Positions 1 to 6,427 of a DNA stretch of 13,606 nt are shown piece by piece. Location: positions 1 to 13,606 of the forward strand of contig CAZBQG010000112.1 in NCBI GenBank assembly GCA_964493945.1, written 5' to 3'. Positions within the stretch are counted from its first letter, which is position 1; each line of letters begins with the position of its first letter. A model generated the notes under the pieces. It saw only the letters and a program-made list of their open reading frames with translations, had not been told where the DNA came from and ran no database searches. Source of the stretch: CAZBQG01 sp964493945 (GTDB lineage Bacteria > Pseudomonadota > Alphaproteobacteria > Rhodospirillales > UBA2165). Position numbers and translations under genes: made by a program.

Positions 1-461
1 CACCCATGAACATGCGCCTGGCCATGGGGCTTCTAGCCTTCCTCTGCATCGCCCTGGGTGTCTATCCCGCACCCCTTTATGCCATCCTGCCCTTCCCCGT
101 CGATTATAGGCCCTATACGGCGCCCCATGTGCTGAACATGTTGCAGCTACTTCTTTTCTCGGGCCTAGCCTTTTTCATCGCCCTGCCGCTCATGAAGCGG
201 ACCCTGACCATCAGCCTGGATGTGGACTGGTTCTACCGGCGGGCGGGAACCCGCATTGTTCTGTGGTGCGCTGAGGCCACCAGCCGGGGCATTGAACTCG
301 TTTTGGGCCGGTCCGTATCCGCCATGCGCACGGCCCGCAACCTGATGATTTACCATATGGGGCCCTGGGGCGTTCTGGGGCGCACCCCTGCCATGGGAAG
401 CGCCGCCCTTGCGATTATCTCCGTGCTGGGGCTTTTCCTGCTAGCGTTTTACGTAAGCTGA
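1..461 (+). CDS. Mrp/Mnh-type cation:proton antiporter subunit D, C-terminal part (5' end outside window)
   Basis: This is the C-terminal end of a proton-translocating antiporter membrane subunit related to NuoL/NuoN and MrpD/MnhD. In the Mrp complex such subunits help exchange Na+ for H+ across the inner membrane. The reading frame is open to the left edge, and a Pro codon precedes the first visible ATG, so that ATG is internal. Visible segments are a hydrophobic helix ending in the GVYP turn, a loop containing PFPVDYRPYTAPHV, a second helix (LLLFSGLAFFIALPL), the family-typical DVDWFYRR stretch, an amphipathic region and a final membrane helix before the stop. The DxDWFYRR element after a penultimate helix is typical of the alphaproteobacterial subunit D branch. 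Other Mrp subunits would lie further left. Membership of the superfamily is secure; D rather than A or L is likely but not proven from this fragment. Confidence 0.75.
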   Translation, partial: PMNMRLAMGLLAFLCIALGVYPAPLYAILPFPVDYRPYTAPHVLNMLQLLLFSGLAFFIALPLMKRTLTISLDVDWFYRRAGTRIVLWCAEATSRGIELVLGRSVSAMRTARNLMIYHMGPWGVLGRTPAMGSAALAIISVLGLFLLAFYVS

Positions 462-472
462 AACCTGGCTTT

Positions 473-1012
473 TTACTTTTTCGGCTCCACTGCCTTGGGC
501 GCCCAGGATTTGACGGCCACCGCCTTGCCGGTCTGGGAGCGCATCATCTTGGGCCGCACCACTTGTCCCACATCCGGCTGATCATAGGCTTTCTCAAATG
601 ATTTACGCATGGCGGCCAAGGTGATTTCGGTGCGGAGTTCTTTCTTCACCGCGGCCCGGTAGGCGGCGCTGCGTTTAACCATCCTTGCCAAATGATCGGC
701 CGAATGATGGCCGAAGCGGTTCCAGATGGCATGGATGAATTCATCCACCTCTTCGGGCAGGACCATTTCCACCGACACGTCCGGGCGCCCTTTATGAAAA
801 GTCTTGTAGATGGATGGTTCTATGGGGCCCAGTTCCTCGGCGACGAAAGTGCCGGGCATGAGCTTGCGTCCGGAAAAAGCGACGGTGTAATAGGCCTGGG
901 ACAGAAACAACAGATGTTGGAGCTTTTGGGGTGCCAGATATTCGCCCTGGTCCAGGGCCTTGTCCCAAAGCCAGCAGGCTACTTCAAAGACGCTGTCCAC
1001 ATCGGCGCGCAT
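473..1012 (-). CDS. Panacea-domain (DUF4065/SocA-like) protein
   Basis: This 179-residue protein carries a Panacea domain: a helical start (SVFEVACWLWDKA), the PQKLQHLLFLSQAYY helix and the ELGPIEPSIYKTF stretch. These match the family's QKLLYFAQ..G.....F.AW.GPV.PEVY pattern in relaxed form. The family includes Caulobacter SocA, which delivers the toxin SocB to ClpXP, and many antitoxins. The C-terminal third is basic and lysine-rich and ends in PKK. I chose the ATG at 1012 because GGA sits 8 bases upstream and because a good promoter (TTGAAC-18-TATATT) lies just before it. A TTG at 1078 would give 201 residues but overlaps that promoter's -35 element. No toxin-sized gene abuts it: it converges on the antiporter gene 11 bases away and diverges from the CoxS gene. 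The domain call is fairly sure. The antitoxin role is unproven here, and many single-gene relatives have no known function. Confidence 0.8.
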   Translation of the reverse strand: MRADVDSVFEVACWLWDKALDQGEYLAPQKLQHLLFLSQAYYTVAFSGRKLMPGTFVAEELGPIEPSIYKTFHKGRPDVSVEMVLPEEVDEFIHAIWNRFGHHSADHLARMVKRSAAYRAAVKKELRTEITLAAMRKSFEKAYDQPDVGQVVRPKMMRSQTGKAVAVKSWAPKAVEPKK

Positions 1013-1048
1013 GCTTTTAATCCATTCCGGTTTGCATTCCCGAAGCGG

Positions 1049-1078
1049 AATATAATGCGTTCGGTAAAATCCGTTCAA
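1049..1078 (-). promoter_or_regulatory. Putative sigma70-type promoter of the Panacea gene
   Basis: On the minus strand, TTGAAC (1073-1078) and TATATT (1049-1054) are separated by 18 bases, a good housekeeping-type match. Transcription would start about 30 bases upstream of the ATG at 1012, leaving a short leader with a GGA Shine-Dalgarno element. It supports the ATG over the upstream TTG as the start. This is pattern matching only. Confidence 0.4.
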
Positions 1079-1096
1079 GCCGTCAAAATGCAGCGG

Positions 1097-1125
1097 TTGC
1101 GAAATGCGGGCAAGTGCTGTAAATC
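1097..1125 (+). promoter_or_regulatory. Putative promoter of the CoxS-led operon
   Basis: TTGCGA (1097-1102) and TAAATC (1120-1125) are 17 bases apart, upstream of the CoxS start at 1162. The leader would be about 30 bases and contains AGGAAGG roughly 9 bases before the ATG. The hexamers are weak, so the assignment is tentative. Confidence 0.3.
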
Positions 1126-1161
1126 CTTAGCTAACAGCGTGAGGCAGGAAGGGACTAAGTA

Positions 1162-1632
1162 ATGTCAATTGCGACTAAAATGACCGTCAACGGGAAGGAA
1201 GTTTCCGGCGAAGTGGAAGGTCGTACTTTGCTGGTTCAGTTCATCCGTGAACATCTGGGCCTGACCGGCACCCATGTGGGGTGCGACACATCCCAATGCG
1301 GCGCCTGTACCATCAAAATGGATGGCCGGGCGATCAAATCCTGCACCATCCTGGCAGCCCATGCCAACGGTTCCGATATCACCACCATCGAAGGGCTGGC
1401 CGATGGCGATAAGTTGCACCCCATGCAGGAAGCCTTCCGCGAACACCACGCCCTGCAATGCGGCTTTTGCACCCCAGGCATGGTGATGAGCGCCATCGGC
1501 TTGGTGGAGGACAATCCAAGCCCGACCCCCGAAGAAGTGCGGCACGGGCTGGAAGGCAATATCTGCCGCTGCACCGGCTACCACAATATCGTCGAAGCCA
1601 TCGTCGCCGGCGCCAAGGAAATGCAGGGGTAA
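1162..1632 (+). CDS. Xanthine dehydrogenase/CO dehydrogenase family 2Fe-2S small subunit (CoxS-like)
   Basis: This 156-residue protein is the iron-sulfur subunit of a molybdenum hydroxylase. It passes electrons from the molybdenum site to FAD. The N-terminal plant-type ferredoxin domain has Cys41, Cys46, Cys49 and Cys61 (CDTSQCGAC, then SC). The C-terminal helical [2Fe-2S] domain has CGFC at 100-103, followed by PGM, and CRC at 135-137, followed by TGY. All eight cluster ligands are therefore present, and the length is normal for a stand-alone small subunit. The start at 1162 follows an AGGAAGG element. The FAD subunit gene begins 6 bases after the stop, so the two are surely co-transcribed. 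What is odd is that the catalytic large subunit, usually beside these two genes, is not present. The substrate cannot be inferred: the CoxS fold is shared by CO, xanthine, aldehyde, isoquinoline and nicotinate enzymes. Confidence 0.93.
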   Translation: MSIATKMTVNGKEVSGEVEGRTLLVQFIREHLGLTGTHVGCDTSQCGACTIKMDGRAIKSCTILAAHANGSDITTIEGLADGDKLHPMQEAFREHHALQCGFCTPGMVMSAIGLVEDNPSPTPEEVRHGLEGNICRCTGYHNIVEAIVAGAKEMQG

Positions 1633-1638
1633 CGGAAC

Positions 1639-2427
1639 ATGCATGATTTTGAATATCACCGCGCCGCTTCGCTGGGCGACGCACAGGAAAAAATCTCAGC
1701 CGCCGATGACGGGCGCTTCCTGGCCGGCGGCATGACCCTGCTTCCGGTCCTCAAGCAACGCTTGGATAAGCCTTCAGATCTGGTTGATCTTGGCGATCTG
1801 GATGATCTCAGGGGTATTTCCGAAGAAGGCGGCGCCATTGTGATCAAGGCCATGACCGTTCATAACGCGGTCGCCACTTCGGATCTGGTCAAGGACAAGA
1901 TTCCGGCCCTGGCCCAGCTCGCCGGTTCCATCGGCGATCCCATGGTCCGCAACCGGGGCACCATCGGTGGCTCGCTGGCCAACAGTGATCCGGCGGCCGA
2001 TTATCCGGCAGCCGTATTGGGCCTGGGGGCGACGATCCACACCGACAAGCGCGAAATCGCCGGCGATGATTACTTTGTCGCCATGTTCGAGACGGCGCTG
2101 GAGGAAGGCGAAATCATCACCCATGTCTCCTTCCCCATTCCGGAGCAGGCTGATTATTCCCGTTTTCCCAATCCGGCATCGCGCTTTCCCATCGTTGCCG
2201 TCTTCGCCGCCAAAACGGCGGACGGGACGCGCATCGGGGTAACAGGAGCAGGCCCCAGCGCCTTCCGGGTGAGCGAGATGGAAGAAGCCCTGGCCGGCAG
2301 TTTCGATGCGAGCAAGATCGAGGGAATTACCTATCCCGATGATGATCTGAATTCGGACATTCATGCCAGCGCCGAATACCGTGCCCATCTGATCGGGGTC
2401 ATGGCCAAGCGCGCCCTTGGCGGTTAA
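1639..2427 (+). CDS. Xanthine dehydrogenase/CO dehydrogenase family FAD-binding medium subunit (CoxM-like)
   Basis: This 262-residue FAD-binding subunit of a molybdenum hydroxylase would accept electrons from the 2Fe-2S subunit and hand them to the physiological acceptor. The FAD contacts are visible: AGGMTLLP (29-36) matches the family's AGG(T/Q)xL motif, and residues 98-123 hold the second element, with VRNRGTIGGSLANSDPAADY at 103-122 containing the diagnostic TIGGS. The C-terminal CO dehydrogenase flavoprotein domain follows, with the GAGPSAFRVSEMEEAL stretch and the late helix around YRAHLIGVMAKRAL. Length is near the usual 260-290 residues. It starts 6 bases after the CoxS stop and ends 35 bases before XdhC. 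The normal partner between or beside S and M, the large Mo-containing L subunit of about 750-800 residues, is missing here. Confidence 0.92.
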   Translation: MHDFEYHRAASLGDAQEKISAADDGRFLAGGMTLLPVLKQRLDKPSDLVDLGDLDDLRGISEEGGAIVIKAMTVHNAVATSDLVKDKIPALAQLAGSIGDPMVRNRGTIGGSLANSDPAADYPAAVLGLGATIHTDKREIAGDDYFVAMFETALEEGEIITHVSFPIPEQADYSRFPNPASRFPIVAVFAAKTADGTRIGVTGAGPSAFRVSEMEEALAGSFDASKIEGITYPDDDLNSDIHASAEYRAHLIGVMAKRALGG

Positions 2428-2462
2428 GGAGAATTCTTCGTCATTGAGGAGGCGTAGGTGAC

Positions 2463-3467
2463 ATGGCCGATCGTGACGAAGTTCTGGAACAAACCCGCGA
2501 ATGGCAATCCGCCGGCAAATCCGTTGCCCTGGCGACGGTAATCAATACCTGGGGTTCGGCCCCGGTGCCGGTTGGCTCTCAACTCGCCGTCAATCTGGAT
2601 AGCGCCTTCGTGGGTTCGGTGTCGGGCGGCTGTATCGAAGGATCAGTCGTCGGCGAGGCGCTCAATTGCATCGAGGACGGCAAGCCCCGCATTCTTGAAT
2701 TCGGCGTAAGCGATGAACAGGCCTGGGAAGTGGGCCTGGCCTGCGGCGGTGATATCCGGGTTCATGTGGCCCGGGCACCGGAAGCCGAAATTCTGAGCCG
2801 CCTGGTGGATGAACGCCCCATCGCCCAGATCACCGATCTGGATACGGGCGAGACCTGCCTGGTAACCGGCGGCGAACAATCCGGCGGATTGAAGCTGGGC
2901 GATGAGGACCTGGAAACGGTTCGCAACGCTTTGCGGGATGATAAAAGCCGATCACTTAAAACCGGCACCCAGGGTGCCTTCGTCAAGGTCCATAACCCAC
3001 CCCAGCGGCTTTTCCTGATCGGCGCCGTACATATTTCCCAGGCCCTGGTTCCCATGGCCCAACTGGCCGGCTTTCATGTGACGGTGATCGATCCCCGTGG
3101 CCCCTTCGCTACCGAGGCCCGTTTCCCGGATGTGGACCTGACCGAGGATTGGCCCGACGAGGCGCTTGAACGTCTTAAAATTGACAGCCGCTCGGCGGTT
3201 GTAGCCCTCACCCATGATCCCAAATTCGATGATCCGGGACTGGCCCAGGCATTGCGCTCGGATGCGTTTTACATTGGCGCCCTGGGTAGCCGGAAGACCC
3301 AAGCATCGAGGCGCGAGAGGCTAGACGAATTGGGTTTTGGCGAGGAGGATTTTAAACGCATCAATGGCCCGGTGGGCCTTGATCTGGGTGCTACCTCGCC
3401 AGCCGAAATCGCCGTATCCGTGCTGGCCGAGATGGTCGCCGCAAAACACGGCAAAAGCTTTAAATGA
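2463..3467 (+). CDS. xdhC: XdhC/CoxI-family molybdenum cofactor maturation chaperone
   Basis: This 334-residue protein belongs to the XdhC family. In Rhodobacter capsulatus, XdhC binds Moco, protects its sulfurated form and inserts it into apo-xanthine dehydrogenase. The N-terminal XdhC/CoxI domain shows NTWGSAPVPVGSQLAV (28-43), GSVSGGCIEG (51-60) and GLACGG (91-96). A linker leads to a Rossmann-like C-terminal domain beginning RLFLIGAVHISQAL (182-195), followed by VTVIDPR, ALTHDPKFDD and GALGSRKT (272-279), and ending in a SPAEIAVSVLAE helix. Both domains are present and the length is standard. The ATG has GAGGAGG upstream (within 2428-2462). Its stop overlaps the next start by four bases (ATGA), so the two maturation proteins are translationally coupled. 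Together with the downstream cofactor gene, it implies that the missing hydroxylase needs a sulfurated, probably cytosine-dinucleotide, cofactor. That implication is inference. Confidence 0.9.
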   Translation: MADRDEVLEQTREWQSAGKSVALATVINTWGSAPVPVGSQLAVNLDSAFVGSVSGGCIEGSVVGEALNCIEDGKPRILEFGVSDEQAWEVGLACGGDIRVHVARAPEAEILSRLVDERPIAQITDLDTGETCLVTGGEQSGGLKLGDEDLETVRNALRDDKSRSLKTGTQGAFVKVHNPPQRLFLIGAVHISQALVPMAQLAGFHVTVIDPRGPFATEARFPDVDLTEDWPDEALERLKIDSRSAVVALTHDPKFDDPGLAQALRSDAFYIGALGSRKTQASRRERLDELGFGEEDFKRINGPVGLDLGATSPAEIAVSVLAEMVAAKHGKSFK

Positions 3468-5119
3468 AATTCGGCCCCCTTCCCCTGTCGCAAGCGGAAG
3501 GAAGCATTCTGGCCCACACGACGCGCGTCCCCGGGCGGGTCATCAAAAAAGGCCGGCTGCTGGACGCCGATGATTTGGCCGAAATGCAAGAGGCCGGACT
3601 GAAAAGCCTGATCGTCGCCCGCCTGGAGGAGGATGATCTGGGCGAGGATGAGGCCGCCCTTGCCATCGCCCAGGCCCTGGCCGGATCAAATATCCGCGTC
3701 TCGCCGCCCTTCACCGGGCGCTGCAATCTTTTCGCAGAGGCCCATGGCGTACTGGATCTGGATCGCCGGCGGCTGGATGGTTTGAACGCTATCCATGAAG
3801 CCATCACCCTGGCCACCGCGCCGCTCTATGAAGTTGTGAGCCCGGGACAGATGATCTCCACGGTCAAGATTATCCCCTTCGCCGTAGGCCGGGAATGGGT
3901 CGAAGCGGCCAGCAAGGATGCGCAAAAAGGCGGCGCCCTGGTCAATGTGGCGGCATTTGGCGGGAGGCGGGTGGGCCTGATCCTGGCCCGCCTGCCGGGC
4001 ATGAAGGAAAGCATCCTGGACAAAACTTTGGCGACGGTCGCCGGCCGCATCGAACAATTCGGCAGCCAATTGGTCAGCGAAATCCGTTGCAGCCATGAGC
4101 AAGGCGAGATGGCCGGTGCCATCACCCAATTAAGCGAAGCGTCCTGTGATCTCATCTTGCTGTTTGGCGCCTCGGCCACCGTCGACCGCCAGGATGTGGC
4201 CCCTGCCGCCGTCGTTCAGGCCGGCGGGCGGATCGATCATTTCGGCATGCCGGTGGATCCGGGAAATCTTTTGTTTTTGGGCGAAGTGGAGGCAAAGGCC
4301 GGGGCGGTGTCCGTGGTCGGTATGCCGGGATGCGCCCGCTCGCCCAAGCTGAACGGCTTCGATTGGGTCTTGTGGCGTCTTCTGGCCGGCCTGCCGGTGA
4401 GGCGCGAAAACATCACGGGGATGGGCGGCGGTGGGCTTTTGAAGGAAATCACCGAACGCGGCCTGCCGCGACTGGGCCAGGAGGTTGCGGAGAAAGAATC
4501 CGCGGCGCCCAATAAAATAGCCGGGCTTCTTTTGGCCGCCGGATCATCGAGGCGCATGGGAGCAGCCAATAAACTGATTTCAGAAGTAGAAGGCCAGCCC
4601 ATGATCCGGCGCGTGGCCGGACGCATCCTGGAAGCCGGCATATCGCCCCTGATCGTGGTAACGGGCCACGACGGGGAAAAGATTGAAGACGCTCTTTCCG
4701 GCCTGCCAGTGCAATACCACCATAATTCCGATCATGATCAGGGTCTGTCGGCCTCGCTCCGGACCGGGCTGGACGGTCTTCCGCAGGGTTTGGATGGGGT
4801 GGTGGTTTGTCTCGGCGATATGCCGGAAGTCACCAGCCGGCAAATTGAAAACCTGGTTCAGGCATTCGATCCGCTTGAGGGGCGGTCCATCTGCGTGCCG
4901 GTCTTTGGCCGCAAAAGGGGCAATCCGGTCCTTTGGTCAAACCGCTTCTTCGCCGAAATGGCGTCACTGTCCGGTGATCTGGGTGCCCGCCAGCTTTTGG
5001 AAGAACATGGCGAGGAAGTCTGCGAAGTGACCGTCGAGGATGACGGCGTGCTGTTTGACGTGGACACGCCGGAACGGCTGGCCGAACTTACCCAGCGTCA
5101 TGAAAAGACGGAATTATAG
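3464..5119 (+). CDS. Molybdopterin-binding domain fused to MocA/MobA-like nucleotidyltransferase
   Basis: This 551-residue fusion protein acts in molybdenum cofactor biosynthesis. Residues 1-340 form a MoeA/MogA-related molybdopterin-binding region, with the core LILLFGASATVDRQDVAPAA (230-249) and FGMPVDPGNLLFLG (260-273). Residues about 350-545 form a MobA-like NTP transferase with LLLAAGSSRRMGAANKL (355-371), GDMP (451-454), RKRGNPVLW (483-491) and LFDVDTPERL (530-539). The LAAGSSRRMG form and the GNPVLW element resemble MocA, which makes molybdopterin cytosine dinucleotide, rather than the guanine-specific MobA. MocA-type cofactor is the one used by CoxLMS-type hydroxylases, which fits the operon. 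The ATG overlaps the xdhC stop (ATGA). The 3' end overlaps the convergent downstream gene by six bases (5114-5119). This fused architecture is known in alphaproteobacteria. Nucleotide preference is inferred. Confidence 0.88.
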   Translation: MKFGPLPLSQAEGSILAHTTRVPGRVIKKGRLLDADDLAEMQEAGLKSLIVARLEEDDLGEDEAALAIAQALAGSNIRVSPPFTGRCNLFAEAHGVLDLDRRRLDGLNAIHEAITLATAPLYEVVSPGQMISTVKIIPFAVGREWVEAASKDAQKGGALVNVAAFGGRRVGLILARLPGMKESILDKTLATVAGRIEQFGSQLVSEIRCSHEQGEMAGAITQLSEASCDLILLFGASATVDRQDVAPAAVVQAGGRIDHFGMPVDPGNLLFLGEVEAKAGAVSVVGMPGCARSPKLNGFDWVLWRLLAGLPVRRENITGMGGGGLLKEITERGLPRLGQEVAEKESAAPNKIAGLLLAAGSSRRMGAANKLISEVEGQPMIRRVAGRILEAGISPLIVVTGHDGEKIEDALSGLPVQYHHNSDHDQGLSASLRTGLDGLPQGLDGVVVCLGDMPEVTSRQIENLVQAFDPLEGRSICVPVFGRKRGNPVLWSNRFFAEMASLSGDLGARQLLEEHGEEVCEVTVEDDGVLFDVDTPERLAELTQRHEKTEL

Positions 5120-5539
5120 GCTGATATTAAGGTTTTCGCCGTTTACCGGGAGATCGTTGGTGATCACCTTGGCGGTAATTTCATAGCTGCTGGTCCCGGC
5201 CGCCACCACGGATTGGGGCGGGCCGCCGGCGGGCCCTCTGGGGCCGGACATGGCTTCTTCGGAGAAGGCGTCGACGAAAGCCAGGGTCGAGCCGACAAAG
5301 AGGCCTGAAAAATTCCTGGGCGTCTGGGAATCGGGCGCCTTGTCGGATTCACGGCGCATGCGGTTTTCGGCGGCAAAATTTTCAAAGCGGAAAGCGGCAC
5401 CACCGCTGGTCACCATGCTTTGTTCGCCAAGTTCGGCCAGCGGCGCGGGATCAACCGTGGCCACCGGCCCGGCCGACGCAAATCGCCCACCCGTCGCCTG
5501 GAGCAGGGAAGGCGCTGCTATTCTTGGCACCAAAGCCAT
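5114..5539 (-). CDS. Unrecognised 141-residue protein
   Basis: I do not recognise this protein. It has no signal peptide or membrane segment and is rich in Ala, Gly, Pro and Ser. An N-terminal MALVPRIAAPSLLQATGG leads to a probably disordered stretch, a central charged patch (ENRMRRESDKAPDSQTPR), a short hydrophobic segment (GLFVGSTLAFVDAF) and a Gly/Pro-rich turn. The tail, YEITAKVITNDLPVNGENLN, is beta-like. I chose the ATG at 5539 because AGGTGGG lies about eight bases upstream. A TTG at 5581 in the same frame would add 14 residues of unlikely sequence. Its stop codon lies inside the end of the convergent cofactor gene. It sits 45 bases downstream of the hydrolase stop on the same strand and may have its own promoter. 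Codon use resembles its neighbours, which supports a real gene. Confidence 0.6.
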   Translation of the reverse strand: MALVPRIAAPSLLQATGGRFASAGPVATVDPAPLAELGEQSMVTSGGAAFRFENFAAENRMRRESDKAPDSQTPRNFSGLFVGSTLAFVDAFSEEAMSGPRGPAGGPPQSVVAAGTSSYEITAKVITNDLPVNGENLNISL

Positions 5540-5561
5540 CTTATTTACCCACCTTTTCTTA

Positions 5562-5588
5562 AATGTAGCATAAAATGGCAAAAGTCAA
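5562..5588 (-). promoter_or_regulatory. Weak putative promoter for the 141-residue protein
   Basis: On the minus strand, TTGACT (5583-5588) is followed 15 bases later by TACATT (5562-5567), in the short AT-rich gap after the hydrolase gene. The spacer is short, so the call is weak. The -35 element is the best match. Confidence 0.25.
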
Positions 5589-6373
5589 GGTTTAAGGGGA
5601 ATTAAGGGCTCTGAGGTCTGGTTCAAGCGCCGGAGGAAACTGATAACCCGGAACGCAGCACCAAAATCATACAAATTATTGTGCCCGCCTTGGGGGTAAA
5701 TTTCCATTTCCGTGGGCTGGGGTGCCTGCTCAAACAAGGCACGTCCAAAACGTTCCGGGATGACGCGGTCTTGTGCGCCATGGAGAACCAGCAAGGGCGC
5801 TTTGAGCTGGCTAATCACCGCCTCGGCATCGAACTGGTCCAGAACCAGGTAGCGGGCCGGCACAAAGGGATAATGGCTGGCCGCCACCTTGCCGATGGAA
5901 GTATAGGGCGTTTCCAGCACCAGCCCGGCCAAATCCCGCCACGCCGCCAGCCTGATGGCCAGACCGGCCCCCAGGGATTCGCCATAAAGCACTGTTTTTC
6001 CAGGCGGAACCCCCTGCGCCTGAAGAAATTCCAGCGCCGCCTGCCCATCCCTCATCAAGCCTGTCTCCATGGGCGTGCCCGGATTGCCGCAATAGCCCCG
6101 GTAGCCGACGGCCAACAAGCCGAAACCCGCATCCAGATAGGCGCGGTATTTAAAGGCCCGGTCCCCCAAATGCCCACCATTGCCGTGAAAATAAACCAGA
6201 CTGGGGGCGCCATCGTGGGCGGCCCGGTACCAGGCACCAAGCGTCAGGCCGTCCTCCGTGGCCAGATCCACCCAAGCCATTTCCGGCACCCCCGAAACAG
6301 CCGGATCGGGCCTGGAAGTGTCCGGGCGATACAAAAGGGCGCGCTGGAAGACGAACATCAACCCAACCAGCAC
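5585..6373 (-). CDS. Alpha/beta hydrolase (BEM46/ABHD13-like), probably lacking its true N-terminus
   Basis: This is a serine hydrolase of the alpha/beta fold, in the ABHD13/BEM46 group that is usually anchored by an N-terminal membrane helix. Counting from the GTG at 6373 (262 residues), visible elements are HGNGG (63-67, oxyanion region), the nucleophile elbow GESLG (131-135, Ser133), Asp202 in HGAQDRVIP and His231 in GGHNNL, giving a complete triad. The substrate is unknown; this group tends to act on esters or lipids. The oddity is at the 5' end. The same frame continues upstream through a TAA at 6377-6379 to an ATG at 6418 with AGAGG just before it. The 13 codons there plus the present N-terminus make one hydrophobic anchor (MRLIGILWKLALA, stop, AVLVGLMFVFQ). 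The GTG itself has no ribosome-binding site. The gene may be inactivated, rely on reinitiation, or carry a sequence error. Confidence 0.8.
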   Translation of the reverse strand: MLVGLMFVFQRALLYRPDTSRPDPAVSGVPEMAWVDLATEDGLTLGAWYRAAHDGAPSLVYFHGNGGHLGDRAFKYRAYLDAGFGLLAVGYRGYCGNPGTPMETGLMRDGQAALEFLQAQGVPPGKTVLYGESLGAGLAIRLAAWRDLAGLVLETPYTSIGKVAASHYPFVPARYLVLDQFDAEAVISQLKAPLLVLHGAQDRVIPERFGRALFEQAPQPTEMEIYPQGGHNNLYDFGAAFRVISFLRRLNQTSEPLIPLKP

Positions 6374-6418
6374 GGCTTAGGCCAGGGCCAGCTTCCAAAG
6401 AATGCCGATCAAGCGCAT
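6371..6418 (-). other. Severed 5' end of the hydrolase gene with in-frame TAA
   Basis: ATG at 6416-6418, preceded by AGAGG, opens 13 codons (MRLIGILWKLALA), then TAA at 6377-6379, then GCC and the GTG at 6371-6373 used as fallback start. All are in the hydrolase frame. A single base change from TAC or TAT (Tyr) would restore a continuous membrane anchor typical of the family. Confidence 0.7.
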
Positions 6419-6427
6419 GACCTCTAT

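Noticed and set aside
1051..1056. Perfect TATAAT on the plus strand upstream of CoxS
   Set aside because: No acceptable -35 element lies 16-18 bases upstream, and it overlaps the minus-strand -10 element. It would give an over-100-base leader.
692..1162. Long plus-strand ORF opposite the Panacea gene
   Set aside because: It is fully antisense to a recognised domain protein and shows no motif. It arises from codon bias of the minus-strand gene.
1165..1659. Minus-strand ORF opposite CoxS
   Set aside because: CoxS has all eight cluster cysteines. The antisense ORF is a shadow with no family features.
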